A DNA stretch of 64,000 nucleotides from Flavobacterium pisciphilum (GTDB lineage: Bacteria > Bacteroidota > Bacteroidia > Flavobacteriales > Flavobacteriaceae): positions 2,356,001-2,420,000 of the forward strand of contig NZ_JAJJMO010000001.1 in assembly GCF_020905345.1 (NCBI RefSeq), in the 5' to 3' direction. The translations under genes and the position numbers were made by a program. The notes below the pieces were generated by a model that saw only the letters and a list, made by a program, of their open reading frames with translations, had not been told where the DNA came from and made no database searches. Positions 55,529-63,183 of this stretch are shown piece by piece; within the stretch, counting starts at the first letter, position 1, and every line of letters starts with the position of its first letter.

Positions 55529-57943
55529 CTATTCTTTATCAGATAATCTCAGGATATCTCCAAAGACACCTCTCGCAGTTACTGCCGAACCAGCACCAGC
55601 TCCTTGTATTACTATTGGCCTATCTCCGTAAGATTCAGTATAAATCTCAAAGAAAGAATCTGATCCTTTTAATCCTCCCAAAGCTGTATCCGAAGGTACA
55701 GAAACTAATTTTACCTCCAAGATCCCTTTGTCATTTTGCAAATCCCCAGACAACTCACCTATGTATCGCAATACGTGATTTGGCTTTTGATCCTTTTTTA
55801 TCTTGTCATAAATGGGGTCAAATTCTTTTAATTTAGTCAAGAAATCAGAAACATTTCCTTCACGCAAATGTTCTGGAATTAAATTCTGAATCGAAATTTC
55901 TTCAAACTCATTCTGTAAATCTAATTCTCTAGCTAAAATTAATAATTTTCTACCAACATCATTACCACATAAATCCTCACGTGGATCTGGTTCTGTATAT
56001 CCATTATCAATTGCTTCTTGCAAAATCTGGCTAAATGGCAACTCTTTGGCTGAGAAATTATTAAATAAATAACTCAATGTCCCTGAGAAAACACCTTTTA
56101 TTTTTGTGATATTTTCACCAGAAAGGTGCAATAATTTGATTGTGTCAATTAGTGGCAACCCAGCTCCAACATTAGTTTCATACAAATAATTCTTTTGATT
56201 ATTTGCCAATGCTTTTCTTAGCTCCTTATAGAAGCCATAACTAAGTGTGTTTGCAACTTTATTTGACGAAATCAAATCAAAACTACTCTCTATCAAAGAA
56301 ATATAATTCTCTACAAAAGTGGCACTAGCAGTATTGTCAATAGCAATTAAATTCTCCAAATGATGCTCATTAGCGTAAGCAATAACATCATTGATTGTGT
56401 ATGCAACACCATTGTCTTCAACATCTTTTTTCCAATTTGTAGTAACTCCATTTTTATTTAGAAGCACCTTTTTTGAATTAGCAATAGCAAAAACATTCAA
56501 TTTAATATCTTTACGTTTTTCGATACTTGCTGCTGATTCTAAAATTTGATTTATTAAAGTTCCACCAACCAATCCGTGTCCAAAAACAGCAATATTGATT
56601 TTCTTTGAAACTCCAAAAATCTCTCCGTGGATTACATTTAAAGCTTTATTTAATTCTGATTTTTTAACTACCAAACTCACGTTTTTACCTGTAACTGTAT
56701 TGTTAAATAAAATCGGAACAATCTTATTTTTAATTAAAGCTGTATAAGGTTTGTGAAAAGTACTTAAATCTTGTCCGATTATAGAAATAACCGAAACATT
56801 ATCTGTTACTGTAATCTGATTAACATCTTTAGAATAAAAGTCATTTTCAAACTCTTTTTCTAATTCAATCATTGCAGTAGTCGCTTTATCTGTAGCAACC
56901 ACAAGACCAATTCCTCTTTCTGATGAACCCTGTGAAATGATACTAACGCTAATATCATTATCTCCCATTACTTTAAAAATACGAGCATCCACTCCTGCTT
57001 TACCAAGTAACCCACGACCTTCTAGATTAACCAATGACAAGTTCTCTAGCACCGAAAGTGTTTTAATTCCTTCTTTGGCAGAATCTGATGTGATTAATGT
57101 TCCTCGGTTTTCATGATTAAACGTATTTAAAATACGAAGTGGTATACTCTTTTCGATTAACGGAATTATGGTTTTAGCATGCAAAATAGTAGCTCCAAAA
57201 TTTGCTAGCTCATTTGCTTCATTGAATGATAAATATTCAATTTTTTTAGCATCACTTACTAAATCTGGATTTGCTGTATAAATACCATCAACATGTGTGA
57301 AATTCTGAAGTTCTTCAGCATCTAAATAATTTGCCAATAGAGAAGCAGTGTAATTACTACCATTTCTTCCTAAAGTAGTTGTATCGTTATTGTTGTTTGA
57401 ACCAATAAAGCCCGTTACAACATTAACAGTAGAGCCGTTGTATTGTTTGAAATAGTTGATTACATTTTTCTTTGATAATTGCTCCAATAGTTGTGCATCA
57501 CCAAATTTAGAATCTGTTTTAAGCAACTCTCTAGAATCAGCAAAATTTGCAGGAACTCCTTTTTCAATCAAAATTGCAGTTAGTAATTTAGCCGAAAGCA
57601 ATTCTCCTTTTGAAAGAATCTGATCTTTTATCTTCTTACTATAATCTCCAATTAAACTAACCCCTTCAAAAAGCTTGTCCAAAACCTCAAATTCTTCTGA
57701 GAAATCAACATTCTTATATTCAGAAATCTGATATGTTTTAAAACTCTCTAATAAGGGTTTATAATTTCCATTTTTAGAAGCTATTGTCAATATATCTTCT
57801 AATTCATCTGTTGCGTTTCCACGAGCAGAAACGACTACGGCAATTTTCTCACCTTGATTTATTTTATCAATAATTATCGAAACTACTTTATTAAGTCCTT
57901 CTCCGTTTGATAATGATTTACCTCCAAATTTTAATATTTTCAT
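55529..57943 (-). CDS. thrA: Bifunctional aspartokinase / homoserine dehydrogenase I
   Basis: 804 residues. The N-terminal aspartokinase (about 1-290) begins KILKFGGKSLSNGEG and has VVVSARGNATDELEDIL and FGATILHAKTIIPL; ACT regulatory domains follow (about 300-440), then homoserine dehydrogenase (about 450-804) with GHGLVGGTLINQIL, GVFSGTLSYLFNNFS, EPDPREDLCGNDVGRKLLILAREL and VIQGAGAGSAVTARGV. It makes aspartyl-phosphate and reduces aspartate semialdehyde to homoserine. metX lies 28 bases upstream, so both are under the SAM-I riboswitch at 59016-59119. The catalytic glutamate missing from the paralogue at 60166 is present here. Confidence 0.96.
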   Translation of the reverse strand: MKILKFGGKSLSNGEGLNKVVSIIIDKINQGEKIAVVVSARGNATDELEDILTIASKNGNYKPLLESFKTYQISEYKNVDFSEEFEVLDKLFEGVSLIGDYSKKIKDQILSKGELLSAKLLTAILIEKGVPANFADSRELLKTDSKFGDAQLLEQLSKKNVINYFKQYNGSTVNVVTGFIGSNNNNDTTTLGRNGSNYTASLLANYLDAEELQNFTHVDGIYTANPDLVSDAKKIEYLSFNEANELANFGATILHAKTIIPLIEKSIPLRILNTFNHENRGTLITSDSAKEGIKTLSVLENLSLVNLEGRGLLGKAGVDARIFKVMGDNDISVSIISQGSSERGIGLVVATDKATTAMIELEKEFENDFYSKDVNQITVTDNVSVISIIGQDLSTFHKPYTALIKNKIVPILFNNTVTGKNVSLVVKKSELNKALNVIHGEIFGVSKKINIAVFGHGLVGGTLINQILESAASIEKRKDIKLNVFAIANSKKVLLNKNGVTTNWKKDVEDNGVAYTINDVIAYANEHHLENLIAIDNTASATFVENYISLIESSFDLISSNKVANTLSYGFYKELRKALANNQKNYLYETNVGAGLPLIDTIKLLHLSGENITKIKGVFSGTLSYLFNNFSAKELPFSQILQEAIDNGYTEPDPREDLCGNDVGRKLLILARELDLQNEFEEISIQNLIPEHLREGNVSDFLTKLKEFDPIYDKIKKDQKPNHVLRYIGELSGDLQNDKGILEVKLVSVPSDTALGGLKGSDSFFEIYTESYGDRPIVIQGAGAGSAVTARGVFGDILRLSDKE

Positions 57944-57970
57944 TGTGTCTGTGTTGTATTTTATGTTGCT

Positions 57971-58966
57971 CTAAAAAATAGATGCAAGCAAATTATCTAA
58001 TTGTTTGTACTCGATTAAAAAAGCATCATGTCCGTGAACTGAATCTATCTCGCTATAAGAAACATTCTCCTTGAACTTTTTTAATTCTTGATAAGTCTCC
58101 TGATTTTCCTTTGCTGTAAAAAACAGATCCGAATTAATTCCTATGATGTGAATATCAGCAGTTGTCTTTGATAGTAAGGTTTTAAAATCAGCTGTATTCC
58201 TTGTTATATCAATTGTTTTTAGCAACTGATTCATTAATTTATATGATGAGATTTGATACCTTTTTTGCAACTTTTTCCCATGATGTCCCAACCAGCTTTC
58301 TACATTAAAAACAGCTAATTCTTCATTTTTAGTTCTTTGGAACTTCTCTTTTAAAGAATCTGGTGAACGGTAACATAACATCGCGTGAATTCTTGCATCT
58401 TCTATTGGCTTAGAAGAGTTTTTTAGGATTTGCTCTTGCAAATAGCAGTTTGCAATTAACCAATCGGTAGCTTTCCAATCAGTTGCAATCGGTATTAAAT
58501 GTTTAGTAATTTGAGGTTCTAATGCTAGTATTTCCCATGCAATTCCTCCACCTACTGAACCGCCTATAATTGCATATAACTGGTCGATTTTTAGGAACTC
58601 AATTCCTTTTATAAAAATTCGAGCAATATCTCTAGCGGTAAAGTCTGCATGATTCTCAATTGAGGTGCCATTATATCCATTTCCAGGAACATTAAAGGCT
58701 AGAATTGTATATTTAGTAGTATCGATGGTTTTTGCATCACCAATCAAGTCATTCCACCAACCATCTTCGCCCGTAACTTGAGCATTTCCTGTTAATGCAT
58801 GATTTACCAAAACTATAGGTGCAGTGTGTAGCGGCAAACCAAAAAGTTCATAACTTAGGTTTATCGTTGCATACGAAGCGCCACTTTCGGTGACAAAATT
58901 GCTTAATGTAATCGGGTTGGTTTTATTTTCCAATTTCAAATCTTTTGTAATTTTTGATTTGTACAT
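57971..58966 (-). CDS. metX: Homoserine O-acetyltransferase
   Basis: 331 residues of the alpha/beta hydrolase fold. VNHALTGNAQV, WWNDLIGD, the nucleophile serine in IIGGSVGGGIAWE (S137), and the charge-relay DSVHGHDAFLIE near the C terminus are all present; the protein is slightly shorter than typical 360-residue MetX, common in Flavobacteria. It transfers acetyl to homoserine for MetY or MetZ. A succinyltransferase activity cannot be ruled out. The SAM-I riboswitch ends 50 bases before the start. Confidence 0.93.
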   Translation of the reverse strand: MYKSKITKDLKLENKTNPITLSNFVTESGASYATINLSYELFGLPLHTAPIVLVNHALTGNAQVTGEDGWWNDLIGDAKTIDTTKYTILAFNVPGNGYNGTSIENHADFTARDIARIFIKGIEFLKIDQLYAIIGGSVGGGIAWEILALEPQITKHLIPIATDWKATDWLIANCYLQEQILKNSSKPIEDARIHAMLCYRSPDSLKEKFQRTKNEELAVFNVESWLGHHGKKLQKRYQISSYKLMNQLLKTIDITRNTADFKTLLSKTTADIHIIGINSDLFFTAKENQETYQELKKFKENVSYSEIDSVHGHDAFLIEYKQLDNLLASIF

Positions 58967-59015
58967 GGAAATATTAAAAAGAAAAAACTAGAGCTAGGCT
59001 AGAGAAATTCTTTGT

Positions 59016-59119
59016 GTTATCTTTCCACGTTGGGCGTGGTAGAATGCAGCACCTTCTTCGATTTATCGAAGGGTTGCTAAGGATTCATAGGGTCTAATCC
59101 CTCGTCCTTTCTTTATAAC
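59016..59119 (-). ncRNA. SAM-I (S-box) riboswitch of metX-thrA
   Basis: On the minus strand: GTTAT, AAAGAAAGGACGAGGGATT, AGACCCTATGAATCC, TTAGCAACCC, a CTTCGATaaATCGAAG hairpin, AAGGTGCTGCATTCTACC, a CCACG..CGTGG hairpin, AAAGATAAC. These are the S-box conserved blocks and P1-P4 pairings. Only 50 bases remain to the metX start, holding a short CTAG-rich hairpin and a T-run (about 58970-58996) that could be the terminator. Confidence 0.95.
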
Positions 59120-59148
59120 ATTTCAATACGTTTTTGAACTTAACGGCA

Positions 59149-59179
59149 CAAATAAACTACTATTTTCTTAAACGACCAA
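59149..59179 (-). promoter_or_regulatory. Weak candidate promoter of the metX riboswitch
   Basis: TTG at 59177-59179 and a degraded -7 element TTATTTG at 59149-59155. If real, metX-thrA has its own promoter besides any read-through from the upstream leader A. Deviates from TAnnTTTG. Confidence 0.25.
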
Positions 59180-59237
59180 ATTTTTTATTCATTTGATTTT
59201 GGTTCGTTTACAAAATAGTTCAAGCAAAACAATCACG

Positions 59238-59290
59238 TACAAGCAACCACTGGACACGTATATCCAGAAAAAATTTGTTGTTGGCTTGTA
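59238..59290 (-). other. Structured element downstream of small protein A
   Basis: TACAAGC-C-AAC faces GTTGCTTGTA, with an inner CTGGA / TCCAG hairpin, between the stop of small protein A and the SAM-I riboswitch. No T-run follows. Confidence 0.45.
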
Positions 59291-59309
59291 TTTTATTTAA
59301 AGTTTTAAT

Positions 59310-59513
59310 TTAAATAAATAAGGTTTCATTCTCTGTAGAATACATCAAGAAAAGCAAAGAATTAGGTGCTTTTTTTCCTGCAGTCTCATCTGTAGTTTCC
59401 ATGCCAAATCTTGAATCTGCCAATTCATTTGTTGTTTGGATGATTGTACTTTTTTTAGTTCTAAAGAATTTAAAGAATCCGAACCTTTTTGCTAAGTAAT
59501 TTTGAGTGCTCAT
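59310..59513 (-). CDS. Small protein A (67 residues), member of a pair with 62750-62938
   Basis: A 67-residue protein with no signal or membrane helix. Its basic, Phe-rich N terminus (RFGFFKFFRTKK) leads to an acidic linker and a C-terminal NSLLFLMYSTENETLFI. The last 17 residues closely match those of the protein at 62750-62938 (NSLLFQMYAHEDEDLFI), with both stops at the same place, while codons differ, which is strong evidence that both are real proteins. It lies after an attenuator-like leader (59584-59693) and before the SAM-I riboswitch. The function is unknown. Confidence 0.65.
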   Translation of the reverse strand: MSTQNYLAKRFGFFKFFRTKKSTIIQTTNELADSRFGMETTDETAGKKAPNSLLFLMYSTENETLFI

Positions 59514-59583
59514 AACGTGCGTTTTAATAATTTTTTATTTGTGTTTATTTGTTTTTTACTTTATTAAATGAATCTCGATATCA

Positions 59584-59620
59584 TAAAAAAACCCTTTTGG
59601 AAATTATACCAAAAGGGTTT
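59584..59620 (-). terminator. Terminator of leader A
   Basis: Minus-strand AAACCCTTTTGG / CCAAAAGGGTTT stem with loop TATAATTT and a T-run of seven. It precedes small protein A by 70 bases, so it would act as an attenuator rather than a gene end. Its 5' arm CTTTTGG can instead pair with CCAAAAG at 59642-59648. Confidence 0.85.
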
Positions 59621-59651
59621 AAGTCGTTTGAACTTATTATACTTTTGGAAA

Positions 59652-59693
59652 TCAATGGGTGCGTGCGCAAATAAGCGCGACATTCTGCATCAT
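59652..59693 (-). CDS. Leader peptide A, 13 residues
   Basis: Short ORF MMQNVALICARTH ending TGA, three bases before CCAAAAG (59642-59648). It aligns with the last 13 residues of leader peptide B (MMRMCIPICYCQK): MM start, IC at positions 8-9, same length. It has one Cys and one non-initiator Met, so the control-codon content is weaker. Being so short, its reality rests on the paralogous arrangement. Confidence 0.5.
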   Translation of the reverse strand: MMQNVALICARTH

Positions 59694-59765
59694 CTTAAAC
59701 TTCGAGTTATAATTCATTTTGATATTATTTTTTATTTTAAAAAATTTCAATATTTATATTATCCA

Positions 59766-59806
59766 AAAAAAAAAGCCCCCAAGATTATTGGAAGGCTTTG
59801 CTATAT
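59766..59806 (-). terminator. Terminator-like hairpin not attached to an ORF
   Basis: Minus-strand AAAGCC-T-TCCAA faces TTGG-GGGCTTT with a run of ten T. Lies 360 bases after the nearest upstream gene, whose own terminator is at 60129-60157. Confidence 0.6.
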
Positions 59807-60128
59807 ATACTGTATAGATATAATTCTAAGCAACAGACTTCCCAACGGATTTCTCCGACATGACCTTAATCGTTTTACAAATATTAAAATTCATCTTAAT
59901 TGGTATCTTTTTGGTTTAACAAATATGCAACATATTTTCGGATTAACCAAGCCGGAACCCTTATTTTAATGGTAAAATCACGTTAAATTTGCATTAAAAA
60001 ACAAAAAAACGACGAAATGTTATTTTTTAACGACTAAATGCATCTCAATAGGCTATAAATTTAGCCTTCAGCGATTTAAAAACCCCTCTACTAAACATGA
60101 ATTTCAAAGAACATCAAACTTTAAATCA

Positions 60129-60157
60129 AAAAAAAATTGAATATAAAATTCAATTTT
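60129..60157 (-). terminator. Terminator after the homoserine dehydrogenase paralogue
   Basis: Minus-strand AAAATTGAAT / ATTCAATTTT with a TTTAT loop and a T-run of nine, directly after the stop codon. Confidence 0.8.
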
Positions 60158-60165
60158 AAAAATTT

Positions 60166-61266
60166 CTAAGCCCAAATAGCTTCTTTATTTTTTATCTTTT
60201 CGGCAACTTTTAGAATGTCTGTTATAACTCCTCTGGCTATAGCTTCTCTTCCTGCGGCTGCACTTTGAATAACTATCGGAATGTTTCCGTAAGATTGTGT
60301 ATAAATTTCAAAAACTGTATCTGATCCTTTTAATTGTCCAATTGCCGTTTTGGTAGATTCTGAAACTAATTTTACCTCTAGTTTATTATCTAAAACATTA
60401 TACTCCCCAACATATCTTAAGACATGATTATCGGCCTGTGTGATTTTTGCAATTTTAAAAGACTTATCCAATACCTCTTTATTGAGTACTCGTTTTGTTT
60501 TTGCATTTATATCATATTGATTGTGATCTAAAATCGGTGTAGTTTTTATATCTGAGAATTCAAAATCCTTCCCAATCTCTCTAATTAGAATAAGTAGTTT
60601 CTCTGCCACATCATTACCTGATAAATCTCTCTCATAATCAGAGGTTATTAGTTGTAATTTTTCGGCATCTTTTAACACCTCTGAAAAACAAGTTTCTTCC
60701 GACGAAAATCGATTAAAAACATAACTTAATGAATCTGAAAAAACACCTCTTATTTTGGTTATTTTCTCTCCCGAATTGTACAAATCTCTAATTGTTTGCA
60801 ATACTGGGAAACCAGTATCTACAGAGGTCTCATACAAAAACTCTTTATCGTATTTTTTAAGGTTCTCTCTTAATTCTTTATAAAAATTAATTGGCAATGT
60901 ATTGGCTTTTTTATTTACTGCCACGATATTAAATCCGTTTTGGATTAATGGAATATAATGATCTACCAATTCATCGCTTGCAGTTGCATCTACAGCAATT
61001 AAGTTTTCGAATGCATTTTCTTTTGCAAAAGCAATAATATCCTCTACTTTAAATGGAATAGCAAGATGTACAAAATTAGCTTCCCATGCATTCTCTGCCC
61101 CTTCCTTTTCAAAAAACGCCAATGTTGAATTGGTTATGATAGGAAATCTCAAATCAATGCTTTTATTTTCGCTAAAAAATGCTTGGCTTTCGATTATCTG
61201 ATTTATTAATGTACTTCCAATATTTCCTATTCCAAAAAGGATGATATTTATTTTAAGCTTTGACAT
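60166..61266 (-). CDS. Homoserine dehydrogenase-like protein with altered active site
   Basis: 366 residues from MSKLKINIILFGIGNIG at 61266 (an upstream ATG at 61326 adds 20 residues). It is a stand-alone relative of the dehydrogenase half of ThrA. The NAD-binding GIGNIG is intact, and D219 and K223 (equivalent to the yeast Hom6 catalytic pair) are kept, but the glutamate at 208 is threonine (TSDYERD against EPDPRED), GVFSGTLSY is GVFSDSLSY, and QGAGAGSA is QSAAAGRE. Reduced or changed activity is likely. It follows metY by 69 bases and is probably cotranscribed. Confidence 0.85.
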   Translation of the reverse strand: MSKLKINIILFGIGNIGSTLINQIIESQAFFSENKSIDLRFPIITNSTLAFFEKEGAENAWEANFVHLAIPFKVEDIIAFAKENAFENLIAVDATASDELVDHYIPLIQNGFNIVAVNKKANTLPINFYKELRENLKKYDKEFLYETSVDTGFPVLQTIRDLYNSGEKITKIRGVFSDSLSYVFNRFSSEETCFSEVLKDAEKLQLITSDYERDLSGNDVAEKLLILIREIGKDFEFSDIKTTPILDHNQYDINAKTKRVLNKEVLDKSFKIAKITQADNHVLRYVGEYNVLDNKLEVKLVSESTKTAIGQLKGSDTVFEIYTQSYGNIPIVIQSAAAGREAIARGVITDILKVAEKIKNKEAIWA

Positions 61267-61394
61267 AATTTCTTTTTTTATGGTATTCTGGAGCTGGTTG
61301 TGTGTATTCCTTTTTTTGAAAATCACCTTTAACCCTGCTCACGTGGTTAAAGGCAATTTTTCTAACAAAAAACAAAAAAACCTAACTTTCTAAC

Positions 61395-62687
61395 TTATGC
61401 TAATTGAGCACTTTTTATATTTTTGAAAACCGCTTGTAAATCGGCTATTAAATCATCGATATCTTCAATTCCTACTGAAAGTCGAATCAAATCTTTTGAA
61501 ACTCCTGTTGAAGCTTGTTCTTCTTCTGATAATTGTTGGTGCGTTGTACTAGCTGGGTGGATAATTAATGACTTGGTATCTCCAATATTTGCCAGAAGCG
61601 AGAATAGCTTAGTTTCATCAGCTACTTTTTTGGCAGCTTCAAAACCTCCTTTTAATCCAAAAGTGATAATTCCACTTTGTCCTTTTGGTAAATATTTCTG
61701 TCCTAAGTCATAATATTTATTTGATTTTAAACCTGGATAATTTACCCAAACTACATCATCTTGTAATTCTAGCCAAGATGCCAATGCCAATGCGTTTTCG
61801 CTATGCTTCTTAATACGAATTGGCAACGTCTCTAATCCTTGAATAATCTGGAAAGCATTAAACGGGCTCAATGCCGAACCAAAATCACGCAATCCTTCTA
61901 TACGTGCTTTGGCTATAAATGCAGCATTTCCTAATACTTCATTATATATTAATCCGTGGTAACCTGCAGATGGTTCTGTAAATTCAGGAAATTTACCGTT
62001 TGCCCAATCAAAAGTACCTGCATCGATTATTGCTCCTCCTAAAGACGTTCCATTTCCTGAAATATATTTAGTCAATGAATGAATTACAATATTTGCTCCA
62101 TATTCAATCGGATTAAGTAAATAGGGAGTTGGCACTGTATTATCGACTATAAATGGCACTTTAAATGCTTTGGCTTCTGTCGAAATTGCTTTTAAATCCA
62201 GTACATCTAATTTTGGATTCCCTAATGACTCTACAAAAAACACTCTGGTATTTTCCTTTGCCGCTTTGGTAAAATTTTCTGCTTTTGATGGATCTACAAA
62301 TGTGGTTGTAATTCCTAATCTTGGCAAAGTAACTTTTAATAAATTATAAGTTCCTCCATATAGACTATTCGAAGCTACGATATGATCTCCTGCTTTTAGT
62401 AAGGTTAACAAAGTCGTTGCAATTGCCGATGCTCCTGATGCTGTAACAACAGCTCCAATACCTCCTTCTAATGCTGCCAAACGTTGTTCTAAAACATCAT
62501 TTGTTGGGTTGTTTAGTCTTGTGTATATAAAACCTGCTTCGGCAAGACTAAATAAATTGGACGCATGATCTGAGTTATTAAAAACATAAGAAGATGTTTG
62601 ATAAATTGGAACAGCTCGTGTACTTCCATTTTTAGTAACGTCATGTCCTGCGTGTAGTGCGTTTGTTGCAAATTTTTGTGTGCTCAT
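61395..62687 (-). CDS. metY: O-acetylhomoserine sulfhydrylase (aminocarboxypropyltransferase)
   Basis: 430 residues of the trans-sulfuration PLP family. MSTQKFATNALHAGHD, TSSYVFNNSDHASNLF, YTRLNNPTNDVLEQRLAALEGG and the Schiff-base SLTKYISGNGTSLGGAI are MetY-specific, and the protein is longer than MetZ, as expected. It condenses O-acetylhomoserine with sulfide to homocysteine, the direct sulfhydrylation route. It sits downstream of the Met/Cys-rich leader peptide, its terminator and small protein B, so it is the likely target of attenuation. Confidence 0.95.
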   Translation of the reverse strand: MSTQKFATNALHAGHDVTKNGSTRAVPIYQTSSYVFNNSDHASNLFSLAEAGFIYTRLNNPTNDVLEQRLAALEGGIGAVVTASGASAIATTLLTLLKAGDHIVASNSLYGGTYNLLKVTLPRLGITTTFVDPSKAENFTKAAKENTRVFFVESLGNPKLDVLDLKAISTEAKAFKVPFIVDNTVPTPYLLNPIEYGANIVIHSLTKYISGNGTSLGGAIIDAGTFDWANGKFPEFTEPSAGYHGLIYNEVLGNAAFIAKARIEGLRDFGSALSPFNAFQIIQGLETLPIRIKKHSENALALASWLELQDDVVWVNYPGLKSNKYYDLGQKYLPKGQSGIITFGLKGGFEAAKKVADETKLFSLLANIGDTKSLIIHPASTTHQQLSEEEQASTGVSKDLIRLSVGIEDIDDLIADLQAVFKNIKSAQLA

Positions 62688-62749
62688 GATTTTTAATTTT
62701 TTTAGTTAATTAATAGGTTGTGTATTTATATTTCGTGATTATGTTTTGT

Positions 62750-62938
62750 TCATATAAAAAGATCTTCGTCTTCGTGAGCATACATTTGAAACAATAATGA
62801 ATTTGATTCGCTTGAATATAATTCTCCTTTTATTTCGACTGTACCAACTCCTTTATTTTGTATTATGCTGAAATCTCTTTTGAAATATGTCTTTAATAAT
62901 GACTGAATTGTTTTTGAAATTATATGTAGTGTTTTCAT
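62750..62938 (-). CDS. Small protein B (62 residues), paired with 59310-59513
   Basis: 62 residues without signal peptide. Basic N-terminal half (KTIQSLLKTYFKRDFSIIQNKG), a GTVEIKGELYSSES segment, then NSLLFQMYAHEDEDLFI shared with small protein A. It begins 22 bases after the attenuator terminator and ends 62 bases before metY, so it is the first gene expressed when the terminator is bypassed. I do not recognise the family. A regulatory or metY-partner role is only a guess. Confidence 0.7.
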   Translation of the reverse strand: MKTLHIISKTIQSLLKTYFKRDFSIIQNKGVGTVEIKGELYSSESNSLLFQMYAHEDEDLFI

Positions 62939-62960
62939 GATTATAATTTTAGTTATAGAA

Positions 62961-62998
62961 TAAAAAAAAGCCCTTTCGGATGGCTACCAAAAGGGCTT
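62961..62998 (-). terminator. Terminator of leader B (attenuator of metY)
   Basis: Minus-strand AAGCCCTTTTGG / CCGAAAGGGCTT stem (one G-U pair), seven-base loop, then a run of eight or nine T. It lies before small protein B and metY. Its 5' arm CTTTTGG-TAGC can pair with GCTA..CCAAAAG (63033-63046). Confidence 0.9.
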
Positions 62999-63029
62999 AT
63001 AGTTCTAACTATAACAAAGATTTAATCTT

Positions 63030-63086
63030 TCACTTTTGGCAATAGCAAATTGGGATGCACATACGCATCATACAACACATCATCAT
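63030..63086 (-). CDS. Met/Cys-rich leader peptide B, 18 residues
   Basis: ATG at 63086 to TGA at 63030. The peptide is MMMCCMMRMCIPICYCQK: 6 Met and 5 Cys out of 18, far above chance. The CCAAAAG anti-terminator strand (63033-63039) covers its last codons and stop. Ribosomes short of charged Met-tRNA or Cys-tRNA would stall upstream and free CCAAAAG to pair with the terminator's 5' arm, allowing metY expression. This is the classic attenuator layout. Confidence 0.75.
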   Translation of the reverse strand: MMMCCMMRMCIPICYCQK

Positions 63087-63183
63087 TTTATTTGCTATTG
63101 TATTCATTTTATAAATTGTTTTGTTTGTTTTTTTAATTCTACTAATTCTATAGAGTAAATGTAATTACTATATTTCTAACTAC

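Larger units (their letters stand above)
59694..60165. other. 470-base intergenic region upstream of leader A
   Basis: No convincing protein gene; a plus-strand frame over 59568-59969 runs antisense to leader A and lacks coding character. It contains the terminator of the 60166 gene (60129-60157), an unattached terminator-like hairpin (59766-59806) and a CGGA-GAAA-TCCG hairpin near 59846-59857, so a small RNA is possible. Confidence 0.4.

Noticed and set aside
59568..59969. Plus-strand frame of 133 residues over the leader A region
   Set aside because: It runs through the terminator, leader peptide and AT-rich spacer on the opposite strand, has low-complexity composition and matches no family.
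61267..61326. Longer N terminus of the homoserine dehydrogenase paralogue
   Set aside because: The 20 extra residues precede the usual family start just before the NAD-binding strand and look like leader sequence.
63000..63090. T-box riboswitch before metY
   Set aside because: No T-box motif (TGGNACCGCG-like) is seen, and T-boxes are essentially limited to Firmicutes and relatives; the leader-peptide model explains the sequence better.
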